A stretch of 64,000 bases of DNA. Source: Hahellaceae bacterium (GTDB lineage: Bacteria > Pseudomonadota > Gammaproteobacteria > Pseudomonadales > Oleiphilaceae). The position numbers and the translations under genes are program-made. The stretch covers positions 620,001 to 684,000 of the forward strand of contig JADJWY010000023.1 in NCBI GenBank assembly GCA_016716085.1, given 5' to 3'. Positions 16,451 to 24,279 of this stretch are shown here, piece after piece; the first letter of the stretch is position 1; each line of letters opens with the position of its first letter. A model generated the notes under the pieces. That model saw only the letters and a program-made list of their open reading frames with translations. It did not search any database and had not been told where the DNA came from.

Positions 16451-17656
16451 ATGCTGACGCATCTGGGAGACATGCCAGTCGCAACCTTTATTCGCGACTA
16501 CTGGCAAAAGCGCCCCTTACTGATCCGTCAGTGTTTTCCCGGCTTTGAATGCCCCTTTGACGAGAATGATCTGGCCGGGCTCGCCCTCGAAGAGGCCGTC
16601 GAATCGCGGATCATTTATGAAAAACGTCAGGGCAAACCCTGGCAACTGGAGCGAGGCCCTTTTCGCGATAAAAAACTCCGCAAACTGCCCGAAGTGGGCT
16701 GGACGCTGCTGATTCAGGGGCTGGATCAATGGTTGCCGGAGATGTCGGACTTACTGGATCAGTTTCGCTTCCTGCCCGGCTGGCGTCTGGATGACATCAT
16801 GGCCAGTTTCGCGCCCCCCGGCGGCAGTGTCGGTCCGCACTATGATCACTATGATGTTTTTTTAATTCAGGCACTGGGGCGTCGCCGCTGGCAGGTGGGG
16901 CCCGTGTGCGACGAGCAGTCTCCGCGCGTCAATGGAACGCCTCTGCGCATCCTCGACGGCTTTCCGGTTGAACAGGAATGGGAACTGGAACCGGGCGATG
17001 TCCTGTATTTACCCCCTGCAGTGGCACATCATGGCGTGGCACTGGAAAATGGCATCACTCTTTCGGTCGGGTTTCGCTCACCCACTCAGGCCGAGCTGCT
17101 TTCCTCTTTCGCGGACTACTGGATCCCCCAGATCGACTCACCGGCTTTCGACCGGGACTATGCTGACCTCGGGCGTCATACCGGTCGTATCCCTCCTGAA
17201 ATCGTCGACGATTTTAAAAAATCGCTGACACGCCTGCTGGAACGCCCTAACGAAATGCACAGCTGGATGGGACGCTTTCTCTCGCACCCCAAAACAGACG
17301 CTGTGGTCGAGGCCCCTTTAGAAGACTCATTGCCTGACGATGCCGAACTCATTGAGGCGCTCAGAGAAGCCCCTATCCGGGCTCGCTGGAACGATGGCTC
17401 GCGGTACCTCTACCAATGCTACGAAATGCCATCTAAGCAAACCGTTGTCGAGCTTTTTGTGGATGGCCAGGGCTTTGTATTGCCTGCGGATGCGCAGACC
17501 TTCGTCGAGCAGCTGTGCCACAGCAATACGGTGCCCGAGGGATTGCTGTCGGAAGCGGTCAAACGTCCGGATCTGGCTGACGTTATCGTCAAGTTGATTC
17601 GCAGTGGCAGTTTGCGGGTTGAGCACTGTGACGAAAACGACACCGGACACATCTGA
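16451..17656 (+). CDS. roxA: Ribosomal protein uL16 arginine 3-hydroxylase (JmjC/cupin oxygenase)
   Basis: This Fe(II)- and 2-oxoglutarate-dependent oxygenase (E. coli YcfD/RoxA) hydroxylates an arginine of uL16. The iron-binding HxD is H130 and D132 in GGSVGPHYDHYDVFLIQ, and the distal His is H193 in LPPAVAHHGVALENG. The N-terminal FIRDYWQKRPLLIRQ segment and the C-terminal winged-helix region are also typical. It has 401 residues from ATG 16451, 19 bases after purB. O2 dependence makes it a candidate link between translation and oxygen, known only for the family. Confidence 0.92.
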   Translation: MLTHLGDMPVATFIRDYWQKRPLLIRQCFPGFECPFDENDLAGLALEEAVESRIIYEKRQGKPWQLERGPFRDKKLRKLPEVGWTLLIQGLDQWLPEMSDLLDQFRFLPGWRLDDIMASFAPPGGSVGPHYDHYDVFLIQALGRRRWQVGPVCDEQSPRVNGTPLRILDGFPVEQEWELEPGDVLYLPPAVAHHGVALENGITLSVGFRSPTQAELLSSFADYWIPQIDSPAFDRDYADLGRHTGRIPPEIVDDFKKSLTRLLERPNEMHSWMGRFLSHPKTDAVVEAPLEDSLPDDAELIEALREAPIRARWNDGSRYLYQCYEMPSKQTVVELFVDGQGFVLPADAQTFVEQLCHSNTVPEGLLSEAVKRPDLADVIVKLIRSGSLRVEHCDENDTGHI

Positions 17657-18533
17657 TCCACAGGTCCTGAAATCCGACGGACTGCTCGTCCTTGTCACGC
17701 TGCTGGCTGCCTTTGGCTGGATCTTCTCCAAAGAGGCCTTGCAGGGCCTTCCTCCTCACCTGTTTATTGGTATTCGCTTCACCTGCGCAAGCATCGTGCT
17801 CGTGTTACTGTTCTGGAAGCGCCATGCCATTCTGCGTCACACGCCCTTGCGGCCTATTCTACTCTCTGGCGCACTGTTTGCCGGCGCTTTAACGCTTTGG
17901 ATCGGCGGCTTATACCATACCCGGCAGCTGGGCGTGGGTGCCTTCCTGACGAGTCTGGCCATCGTACTGGTACCTGTCGCCAGCCAGCTCCTGTTCCGGG
18001 AGCGCGTCGCGTTCCAAAGTTGGCTGGCGATTCCTATCTCCTTCTCCGGCCTGGCCCTGCTAGCTCTGGAGGAAGCCATCACGTTTGAAAGCGGTCAGTT
18101 GTATTTTTTGACAGCCGCACTGTTGTTCTCCGTACATTTTACCATGACCAGCCAGGTCGCCCGTCAGGTTCCTGCGATTCCTCTGACCAGCTGCCAGCTA
18201 ATGTTTGCGGGTCTGGTTAATCTCATCGTCTCGCCTTTCATCGAAACCGCGCCGAACGAGGTGGCGTCTTCCATCTGGGTTTGGGTTGCCGCCAGTGTCT
18301 TATTAGCAACCTGCCTGCGTTTTTCTCTGCAGTTTTTTGCCCAAAGCCTTGCCTCATCCAGCCATGCGGCCATCATCCTGACCCTTGAACCGGTGTTTAC
18401 CACCCTTCTGGCTTATCTATGGTTTGCCGAAACCCTCAGTCTGTGGCAGGGTATTGGTTGCAGTTTGATCTTTATGGCCTTGTTGGTCGCCCGCTGGCAT
18501 TTGATCAAGCCGCTCTTTAAACGATCCCTTTGA
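17628..18533 (+). CDS. DMT-superfamily (EamA) transporter
   Basis: About ten hydrophobic helices arranged as two EamA repeats are visible, beginning with GLLVLVTLLAAFGWIFSKEA and ending MALLVARWHLIKPLFKRS. The second repeat contains HAAIILTLEPVFTTLLAYLW, the usual TLEPV signature of drug/metabolite exporters. The start is uncertain: GTG at 17628 and GTG at 17604 are both in frame and both overlap the roxA end, so expression is probably coupled to roxA. Substrate unknown; family members export amino acids or metabolites. Confidence 0.85.
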   Translation: MTKTTPDTSDPQVLKSDGLLVLVTLLAAFGWIFSKEALQGLPPHLFIGIRFTCASIVLVLLFWKRHAILRHTPLRPILLSGALFAGALTLWIGGLYHTRQLGVGAFLTSLAIVLVPVASQLLFRERVAFQSWLAIPISFSGLALLALEEAITFESGQLYFLTAALLFSVHFTMTSQVARQVPAIPLTSCQLMFAGLVNLIVSPFIETAPNEVASSIWVWVAASVLLATCLRFSLQFFAQSLASSSHAAIILTLEPVFTTLLAYLWFAETLSLWQGIGCSLIFMALLVARWHLIKPLFKRSL

Positions 18534-18544
18534 GGCGTTCCACC

Positions 18545-19498
18545 ATGGCCCTTCGCTTTACACGCATTACCCATTGGCAAACCCATGAAGCCCAATTACG
18601 AGATATTCGTACCCGGGTATTTATTCAGGAACAGGGGATTCCGGAAGAACTCGAATGGGATGAGTGGGATGCCGATGCCATCCATTTTCTCGTGCTCGAC
18701 TCAGAAGGTCACTCTCTGGCCACCGCACGTTTAATTTACGATACGCCAACCCAGGTACGCATGGGGCGATTTGCCGTCCTGCCACCCTATCGCCACCAGG
18801 GGGTGGCTTCAGGTCTGCTTCGCTATATGATTGGCTTCGCACGTTCTCAGGGGGTGGAAGACGTATCGCTGAGCGCCCAACAATCCGTGCAGGCACTTTA
18901 TGCCAGAGAAGGCTTCGAGTGCCGTGGGGAGCCTTATTCTGAAGCGGGCATCCCCCATCAGGCCATGATCCTTCACCTGCGCGACAGGCCACTAAGACAG
19001 GACCTGACGCTGGGGCAAGACGAGCGCGTCCATCGCTTTCACGACATCGATAGCTACCGGGATGCCCTGCTCACTCTACTACCACAGGCGCGTCAGCAGA
19101 TTCGTCTCTTAACCGCCGACATGGAGCCCAACCTATTAGACGACCCTCGCCTACTGGAAGCACTCAGCACCTTTGTTCGGAGGGGCTCCAGCCAAAAGGT
19201 GCGCATTCTGGCCTTTGATGACAAGGCGCCCGTACGCCAGGGCAATAAATTGCTGAAGCTGGCACTGCGTATCCCCTCCAGCTATCACCTGCGCGTATTC
19301 CGCCCCCAGGTCGCCTTTCCAGATCAGGTTTATGGGTTGGTGGATGATCAGGGTTTGATCCTACGCCACCATCATGCCCGCTGGGAGGGCTTTGTCTGTT
19401 ACAAAGACCCAGCCCTGGTGCAGCGACTTACGGATGAATTTGAACGCTGGTGGAATACGGCCCAGCATTCGCTCGAATTCCGCCAGCTCAGACTCTAG
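18545..19498 (+). CDS. GNAT acetyltransferase fused to a phospholipase-D-like C-terminal domain
   Basis: Residues 1-145 form a GNAT domain of the ElaA/YjcF type, with RTRVFIQEQGIPEELEWDEW and the acetyl-CoA loop FAVLPPYRHQGVASGLL. Residues about 155-317 form a second domain with RQQIRLLTADMEPNLLDDPRLLEAL, then VYGLVDDQGLILRHHHARWEGFV. This resembles the PLD-like module (now DUF7931) attached to some Pseudomonas GNATs, but it lacks a canonical HxKxxxxD motif. ATG 18545 follows GAGG by nine bases; a TTG at 18530 is less likely. Substrate unknown. Confidence 0.8.
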   Translation: MALRFTRITHWQTHEAQLRDIRTRVFIQEQGIPEELEWDEWDADAIHFLVLDSEGHSLATARLIYDTPTQVRMGRFAVLPPYRHQGVASGLLRYMIGFARSQGVEDVSLSAQQSVQALYAREGFECRGEPYSEAGIPHQAMILHLRDRPLRQDLTLGQDERVHRFHDIDSYRDALLTLLPQARQQIRLLTADMEPNLLDDPRLLEALSTFVRRGSSQKVRILAFDDKAPVRQGNKLLKLALRIPSSYHLRVFRPQVAFPDQVYGLVDDQGLILRHHHARWEGFVCYKDPALVQRLTDEFERWWNTAQHSLEFRQLRL

Positions 19499-19535
19499 GG
19501 CATGCGGACACGCCGACATGCCCTCGATCACCCTA

Positions 19536-21197
19536 TCAGGTAATCACGGTCGGTTCAGTTCGCCCACTCAGCGCTTCAAGATGGGAAAGGTGCCCCGCCA
19601 GGCGAATCAGATCCGCCAGATAGGTCTGCGTGTCCTCATCATGCCGGGCGAGATTCGGCTCCGGTTTTTCGACATAGATCCGAAGCGTAGCGCCCACGGT
19701 GCCGGTACCTGAAAGTCGGTAGACCACCCGAGCGCCATCCGCGAAGAGAAAGCGCACCCCCTGCTGTCGGCTGACCGAGGCGTCGACCGGGTCGGTGTAG
19801 GCAAAATCATCGGCCGAGGCCAGCGCGATTGCATGGCCGGCCTCCGCAACGGCAGCAATTGCCTGCTCAGATGATGCAGCCAGTGCCCGCAAATGGAGCA
19901 TGATCGCGGCACCCTGCTCGTTGCTGAGCCCCTCGTAGTCATGGCGGGTGTAGTAACTGCGACCATACGCTGCCCAGTGCGCCTTAACGATATCGGCGAC
20001 CGACTGCTGACGTTCAGCCAGGATGTTCAGCCAGCACATCACAGCCCAGATACCGTCTTTTTCACGCACATGATCAGAACCGGTGCCAAAGCTTTCTTCG
20101 CCACAGATCGTAATTTTTCCCGCATCCAGCAAATTGCCGAAAAACTTCCAGCCCGTGGGGGTTTCATAGCATGCCAGACCCAGCTTATTTGCCACCGCAT
20201 CCAGTGCGCAGGACGTCGGCATGGAGCGAGCCACCCCAGCCAGCCCCTTGCGGTAGGCCGGAATCAAGGTTGCATTCGCAGCAATCACAGCAACACTGTC
20301 ACTGGGCGTGACATAAAACTCGCGCCCCAAAATCATATTGCGGTCGCCATCGCCATCGGAGGCAGCCCCCAGCACCGGGCCATCCGCACGAAACATACGA
20401 TGGACTAACTCCTCGGCATGTGCCAGGTTAGGGTCTGGGTGCCCACCACCAAAATCCGGCAATGGGGTTCCATTGATAACGGTCCCGGCAGGTGCACCCA
20501 GCGCTTGCTCAAACAGTGCTTTGGCGTAGATGCCCGTAATGGCGTGCATGGCATCAAAACAAAACGTAAAGTCGGGTTGTTGCAGCAGGTTGGCAATCTT
20601 CTCGAAATCAAACAACTTGCGCATCAGCTCCAGGTAGTCCTCAACCGGATCAATCACCCGAATCCGCGTCTCACCCCGCCGGTAGTCACCGCAGGTATCG
20701 ATATCCACGTCAGCCATTTCAGCAATGCGATACTGCTCCAGACTGCGGGATGCCGCATAAATCGCTTCCGTCAGCCCTTCCGGGGCCGGCCCACCGTTGG
20801 CCGCATTGAATTTGACACCGAAATCTTCATCCGGCCCCCCAGGATTATGAGAAGCAGATAGCACGATGCCCCCCAGGGTCCGATACTTACGAATGACGCA
20901 AGAGGCTGCAGGCGTCGATAGAAAGCCATACTGCCCTACAATCACCTCAGAAAAGCCTGCGGCGACCGCCATTTTGAGAATGATCTGGATCGCCTCACGG
21001 TTAAAATAGCGACCATCTCCTCCCACCGCCAGCGTTGCACCGACAGGCGACTCCAGCGTATTAAAAATCGCCTGTACAAAGTTTTCCAGATAATGGGGTT
21101 GTTGAAAATAGCGCGTCTTCTTGCGCAGGCCAGAGGTCCCCGGTTTCTGGTCACTGAAAGGCTGTGTACGAATGGTTTGGATGGTCATTTCATCCAT
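19536..21197 (-). CDS. pgm: Phosphoglucomutase (alpha-D-glucose-phosphate-specific)
   Basis: The enzyme interconverts glucose 1-phosphate and glucose 6-phosphate (EC 5.4.2.2). The catalytic serine lies in GGIVLSASHNPGGPDEDFGV, the metal loop is GAASDGDGDRNMILG, the sugar loop includes CGEESFGTGSDHVREKDG, and the phosphate-binding tail has YRLSGTGTVGATLRIY. This is the eukaryote-like Pgm family of about 550 residues (553 here), not the AlgC/GlmM type. ATG 21197 follows GGAG by eight bases; a TTG at 21230 would overlap the gene upstream. It closes a four-gene minus-strand run that starts with an amidoligase. Confidence 0.93.
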   Translation of the reverse strand: MDEMTIQTIRTQPFSDQKPGTSGLRKKTRYFQQPHYLENFVQAIFNTLESPVGATLAVGGDGRYFNREAIQIILKMAVAAGFSEVIVGQYGFLSTPAASCVIRKYRTLGGIVLSASHNPGGPDEDFGVKFNAANGGPAPEGLTEAIYAASRSLEQYRIAEMADVDIDTCGDYRRGETRIRVIDPVEDYLELMRKLFDFEKIANLLQQPDFTFCFDAMHAITGIYAKALFEQALGAPAGTVINGTPLPDFGGGHPDPNLAHAEELVHRMFRADGPVLGAASDGDGDRNMILGREFYVTPSDSVAVIAANATLIPAYRKGLAGVARSMPTSCALDAVANKLGLACYETPTGWKFFGNLLDAGKITICGEESFGTGSDHVREKDGIWAVMCWLNILAERQQSVADIVKAHWAAYGRSYYTRHDYEGLSNEQGAAIMLHLRALAASSEQAIAAVAEAGHAIALASADDFAYTDPVDASVSRQQGVRFLFADGARVVYRLSGTGTVGATLRIYVEKPEPNLARHDEDTQTYLADLIRLAGHLSHLEALSGRTEPTVIT

Positions 21198-21213
21198 GGG
21201 ATGGTCTCCACTT

Positions 21214-21645
21214 TCAAATAACGTGTTCAATCAATAGTACAAAAAAACTAAAGCGCAGGGCCTTGCCGATGAAGGTCAATGCCAAAAACACAGCAAAGCG
21301 CACGCGCAAAATACCTGCCAGCAGAGTAATCGCATCCCCACCCACCGGCAACCAGGAAAACAGCAGCGACCACTTTCCAAAACGCTGAAACCACCGCTGG
21401 GCAGTCTCCAGTTGCTTAGGTTTGATGGGCCACCAGCTTCGATCACTGTAATGGAGGAGATAACGCCCCATCCACCAGTTCACACAGGCACCCGCCGTAT
21501 TACCCACGGACGCCACCCCGATCAGCAGCCACGGCCAGTCAGGGTAGTCAACGACGAGTTTGGCCAGCACAACCTCCGAATAGAAAGGCACGAAGGTCGC
21601 GGCCAGAAAAGCGGTACCCCAGAGTAACGCCAGATCCACCAGCAT
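21214..21645 (-). CDS. YqaA-family small membrane protein (DedA/VTT-like)
   Basis: The 143-residue protein has about four hydrophobic segments, beginning LALLWGTAFLAATFVPFYSE and including SWLPVGGDAITLLAGILRVR. The order F-x-P-x-x-S-E ... G-N-x-x-G ... F-x-P-G/V-x-G-D is that of YqaA, a short relative of DedA membrane proteins. Its ATG directly follows the stop of the glutamine-amidotransferase gene and it ends 16 bases before pgm, so it belongs to that operon. Function not established; DedA relatives act in lipid scrambling or membrane homeostasis. Confidence 0.82.
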   Translation of the reverse strand: MLVDLALLWGTAFLAATFVPFYSEVVLAKLVVDYPDWPWLLIGVASVGNTAGACVNWWMGRYLLHYSDRSWWPIKPKQLETAQRWFQRFGKWSLLFSWLPVGGDAITLLAGILRVRFAVFLALTFIGKALRFSFFVLLIEHVI

Positions 21646-22347
21646 TCAGCGTACCCGGCTACGGGCAGCGTGCACCAATTCAGCGAAAATCCGCCGCTGA
21701 CGGGGCAGGTAAGGCAAATATTCAGGGTGCCACTGCACGCCCAGAATCCAGGCACCGCACACCGATTCAATGGCCTGGGTAAAATCATCCCGGTCACGGG
21801 CGACAACTCTCAACCCTTTGCCCACCCGATCCACGGCTTGATGATGCAGACTATTAATACGAATGGAAAGCGTTTCAGGTGGTTCGCTCTGGGCACAGAG
21901 TACGCGAGCCAATCGTGAATCCCGCTCAATATCAGCAGTTTTTGAGGGAAACGGGGTACGCCGATTTGAGGTCAGGTGCCGGTCTCCCCGGATATCGCCA
22001 AACAGACTGCCGCCTCGCACAACATTAATTAACTGCGCCCCACGACAAATCCCGAGTATTGGGACACCCTCCCCCAGGGCTTCTCCAATCACATCCACTT
22101 CAAACGCATCCCGCTCAGGGTCGCAGCGAGACAATTCGTGGTTGGCCTCTCCATAGAGCCCCGCATCAATATCATCTCCCCCACCAATGACAATGGCGTC
22201 AAAACGATGCTCCAGATGGGCGCTGCAGCCAGGATACAGATGCACCGGCCTCGCGCCCAACCAGCGCAGCACGCTTCGGGTCGCCCACCACCCTGTTGGA
22301 TAGCGGGTTCGTGGCCCTGTGACACCTATGATGGGCCCTACAGCCAT
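21646..22347 (-). CDS. Class I glutamine-amidotransferase-like gamma-glutamyl hydrolase (peptidase C26)
   Basis: The 233-residue protein has the nucleophile elbow GICRGAQLINVVRGGSLFGD (Cys about 100), and His-x-Glu in VQWHPEYLPYL near residue 206. This is the triad of the PuuD-like family, which hydrolyses gamma-glutamyl bonds. It overlaps the end of the amidoligase gene by ten bases. Comparative work on amidoligases describes GAT-I enzymes beside such ligases. It is not near puu genes, so the PuuD substrate should not be assumed. Confidence 0.85.
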   Translation of the reverse strand: MAVGPIIGVTGPRTRYPTGWWATRSVLRWLGARPVHLYPGCSAHLEHRFDAIVIGGGDDIDAGLYGEANHELSRCDPERDAFEVDVIGEALGEGVPILGICRGAQLINVVRGGSLFGDIRGDRHLTSNRRTPFPSKTADIERDSRLARVLCAQSEPPETLSIRINSLHHQAVDRVGKGLRVVARDRDDFTQAIESVCGAWILGVQWHPEYLPYLPRQRRIFAELVHAARSRVR

Positions 22348-23318
22348 TGCGTTACCTTTTCAGCCCAAGGATCCAGAAAATCAGGAGTGAGGCTATCCAG
22401 ATGCTCCAAATAGGCCGCACTGATGACTGCCAGGCCGTTGCGATCATCAGCCAGGGCCTCAACCGTGCACCAGCGATTCCAGGAACGATAGATCCCCCAG
22501 CTGGGGTCATCAATATCACAATTGGGCAAGCGGTAATGAAACGTCGGTCGTGGTTTGATCAGGACACTGTCAGCCGTTCGCCGGACCCGCGCCTCATCCA
22601 GATAGGTAAAGAGTGGCAGAAAATCCAGCGCACGGTTTCGTGAGGGGTTGTATTCCAGGTAATCGTCAATCAGGGTCGCCCGATCAGGGTGATAGTCCGG
22701 CTGCAACACCAACTTGACATAGTCTGCACCAAAGGGACGGATGTAAGGTGATAAGCGCCGCGAAATGTCGACATCTTCGACCACCTTGAGCCAATCATGC
22801 AGACACAAAAAGGCGCGCAGATAACTCAGGATGCTGTCAGCCTCCAGACTGGGAACCTCGGGATTCAGATGAAGGCCAAACGCTGTCCAGATGGCATCAC
22901 GCGTCCCACGTGCCCCGCTGTGGCGCAAGCGATTCACCAGGGTATCGACTTCAGCCAGACGACTCAGTGGCACCGGGGGGCTGACGATTTCACAGGGAAC
23001 CAGCCCTTTGGACAACCCACCCAGGGCGAAGCTGGCAAGGTGATCCAACCATTCACCTGAGGCCTCTTCCTGACGGCCCACTTTTTTGAGCAGATCAGAA
23101 TCCAACTCGATTCTGAAGCGCCCCAACGACGAATTGACTACTTCCCATTCAAACTCTGAGTGGAAAATACGATCCCCCCCATAGAGCTGTTGCACATGAT
23201 CAACCAGTTCCCTGACATCAGGCCCGGTCAATTCGATTTCAATTCCAACCCGCCGTTCACTGCCAGCAAATGACCGCCGCTGTACAGGCAACCGGTAAAA
23301 ATGATCTTCGTGATCCAT
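22338..23318 (-). CDS. Putative amidoligase (COOH-NH2 ligase fold)
   Basis: The 326-residue protein begins with RRVGIEIELTGPD (about residues 22-34), the GxExE strand of the amidoligase family related to glutamine synthetase. WEVVNSSLGRFRIELDSDLL, CEIVSPPVPLSRL and AFGLHLNPEVPSLEADSILS supply the further metal- and ATP-site acidic and His residues typical of PF12224-like enzymes. GGAGG five bases before ATG 23318 is a strong ribosome site. It leads a minus-strand operon with the GAT-I gene. The family is predicted to form amide bonds between a carboxylate and an amine or peptide; no substrate is known. Confidence 0.8.
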   Translation of the reverse strand: MDHEDHFYRLPVQRRSFAGSERRVGIEIELTGPDVRELVDHVQQLYGGDRIFHSEFEWEVVNSSLGRFRIELDSDLLKKVGRQEEASGEWLDHLASFALGGLSKGLVPCEIVSPPVPLSRLAEVDTLVNRLRHSGARGTRDAIWTAFGLHLNPEVPSLEADSILSYLRAFLCLHDWLKVVEDVDISRRLSPYIRPFGADYVKLVLQPDYHPDRATLIDDYLEYNPSRNRALDFLPLFTYLDEARVRRTADSVLIKPRPTFHYRLPNCDIDDPSWGIYRSWNRWCTVEALADDRNGLAVISAAYLEHLDSLTPDFLDPWAEKVTQWL

Positions 23319-23490
23319 TACCCCTCCATCACCGATTACGCCAGCCCACTTCAGTAATCTTTCCCATCATGCCAGCTTTGCGCGACATTATCGAGTCAAT
23401 CAGGCCCGGCTCTACTGATCTGCAGCAGGTAAAACTGTCAATCTCATCTATACTCAGATTATCTTCTTTCCAGAGATCCAGTTGCGCCGC

Positions 23491-24279
23491 ATGACAGCCA
23501 TTTCAACCGCTGCCGCCATCGGTGGCATTATCATTACGATTATTGTTCTGGTCTACGTGAGTCAATATCGACAACGGGCCCAGGATGCCCGGCAACGCGA
23601 AATGAACGCGCTCAATGAGAAGTTGCGGCAGTTCAAAATGCTGGCGACCGCTTTGCCCCAGCACTTCATTGCGCCCGATATCAAGGTATTACTCGGTCAG
23701 CGAGCGATTGAGACGCTCAAGCGACTGGGAGATTTAGACAAGCCAGATAACATTCAGGATCAAATCGTAGAATGGCAAACCTACCAGGATAACGCTAAAA
23801 ATAATGCTCAGGCCGCCAGCGGAAAACAACACATCAACCCGACCGCAATCAAAGAAATCCGTCACCTGTTGAAAGTGCTCTATCGTTTTATCGAATCGCA
23901 GATGAAACGGGGGCGCATTGAAAAAGGAACAGGGGCCCAACACCTGGAGCAAACGCTATTTCTGATCAGTAAGGTACTGGCCGATGCGCATGTGGTTAAA
24001 GCCAAGCAGGTACTGAAGGAAGGACGTTTTCGCATCGCCATCCATCACTATCATGATGCCCTGGCGGCGTTCAACCCCATTCCGAACAACCCCCTGGCGC
24101 AAAAAATCATTTTACTGTACAAGCAAACCATTAAAGATCTCGAAAAGCAGGCGACCGCCGCTCAAGAAGCTAAGAACATCTCTGCCCCCCCGGCCGCCAA
24201 CACTCAACTTGGTGCCGAACTTGACCAGATGATGAACAAGCAAGATACCTGGAAGAAAAAACAGGCCTACGACGACTAA
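23491..24279 (+). CDS. Membrane-anchored helical protein of unknown function, coupled to hybrid kinase
   Basis: A single membrane helix (about residues 5-26, AAAIGGIIITIIVLVYVSQY) is followed by about 235 mostly helical, charged residues predicted cytoplasmic by the positive-inside rule. A TPR-like stretch ILKEGRFRIAIHHYHDALAAF-like near 180-200 is suggestive (key residues G-F-A-H-Y-A). ATG 23491 is preferred; an in-frame TTG at 23482 is possible. The stop is immediately followed by the ATG of the SagS-like kinase, so the two proteins probably act together. I do not recognise the family. Confidence 0.7.
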   Translation: MTAISTAAAIGGIIITIIVLVYVSQYRQRAQDARQREMNALNEKLRQFKMLATALPQHFIAPDIKVLLGQRAIETLKRLGDLDKPDNIQDQIVEWQTYQDNAKNNAQAASGKQHINPTAIKEIRHLLKVLYRFIESQMKRGRIEKGTGAQHLEQTLFLISKVLADAHVVKAKQVLKEGRFRIAIHHYHDALAAFNPIPNNPLAQKIILLYKQTIKDLEKQATAAQEAKNISAPPAANTQLGAELDQMMNKQDTWKKKQAYDD

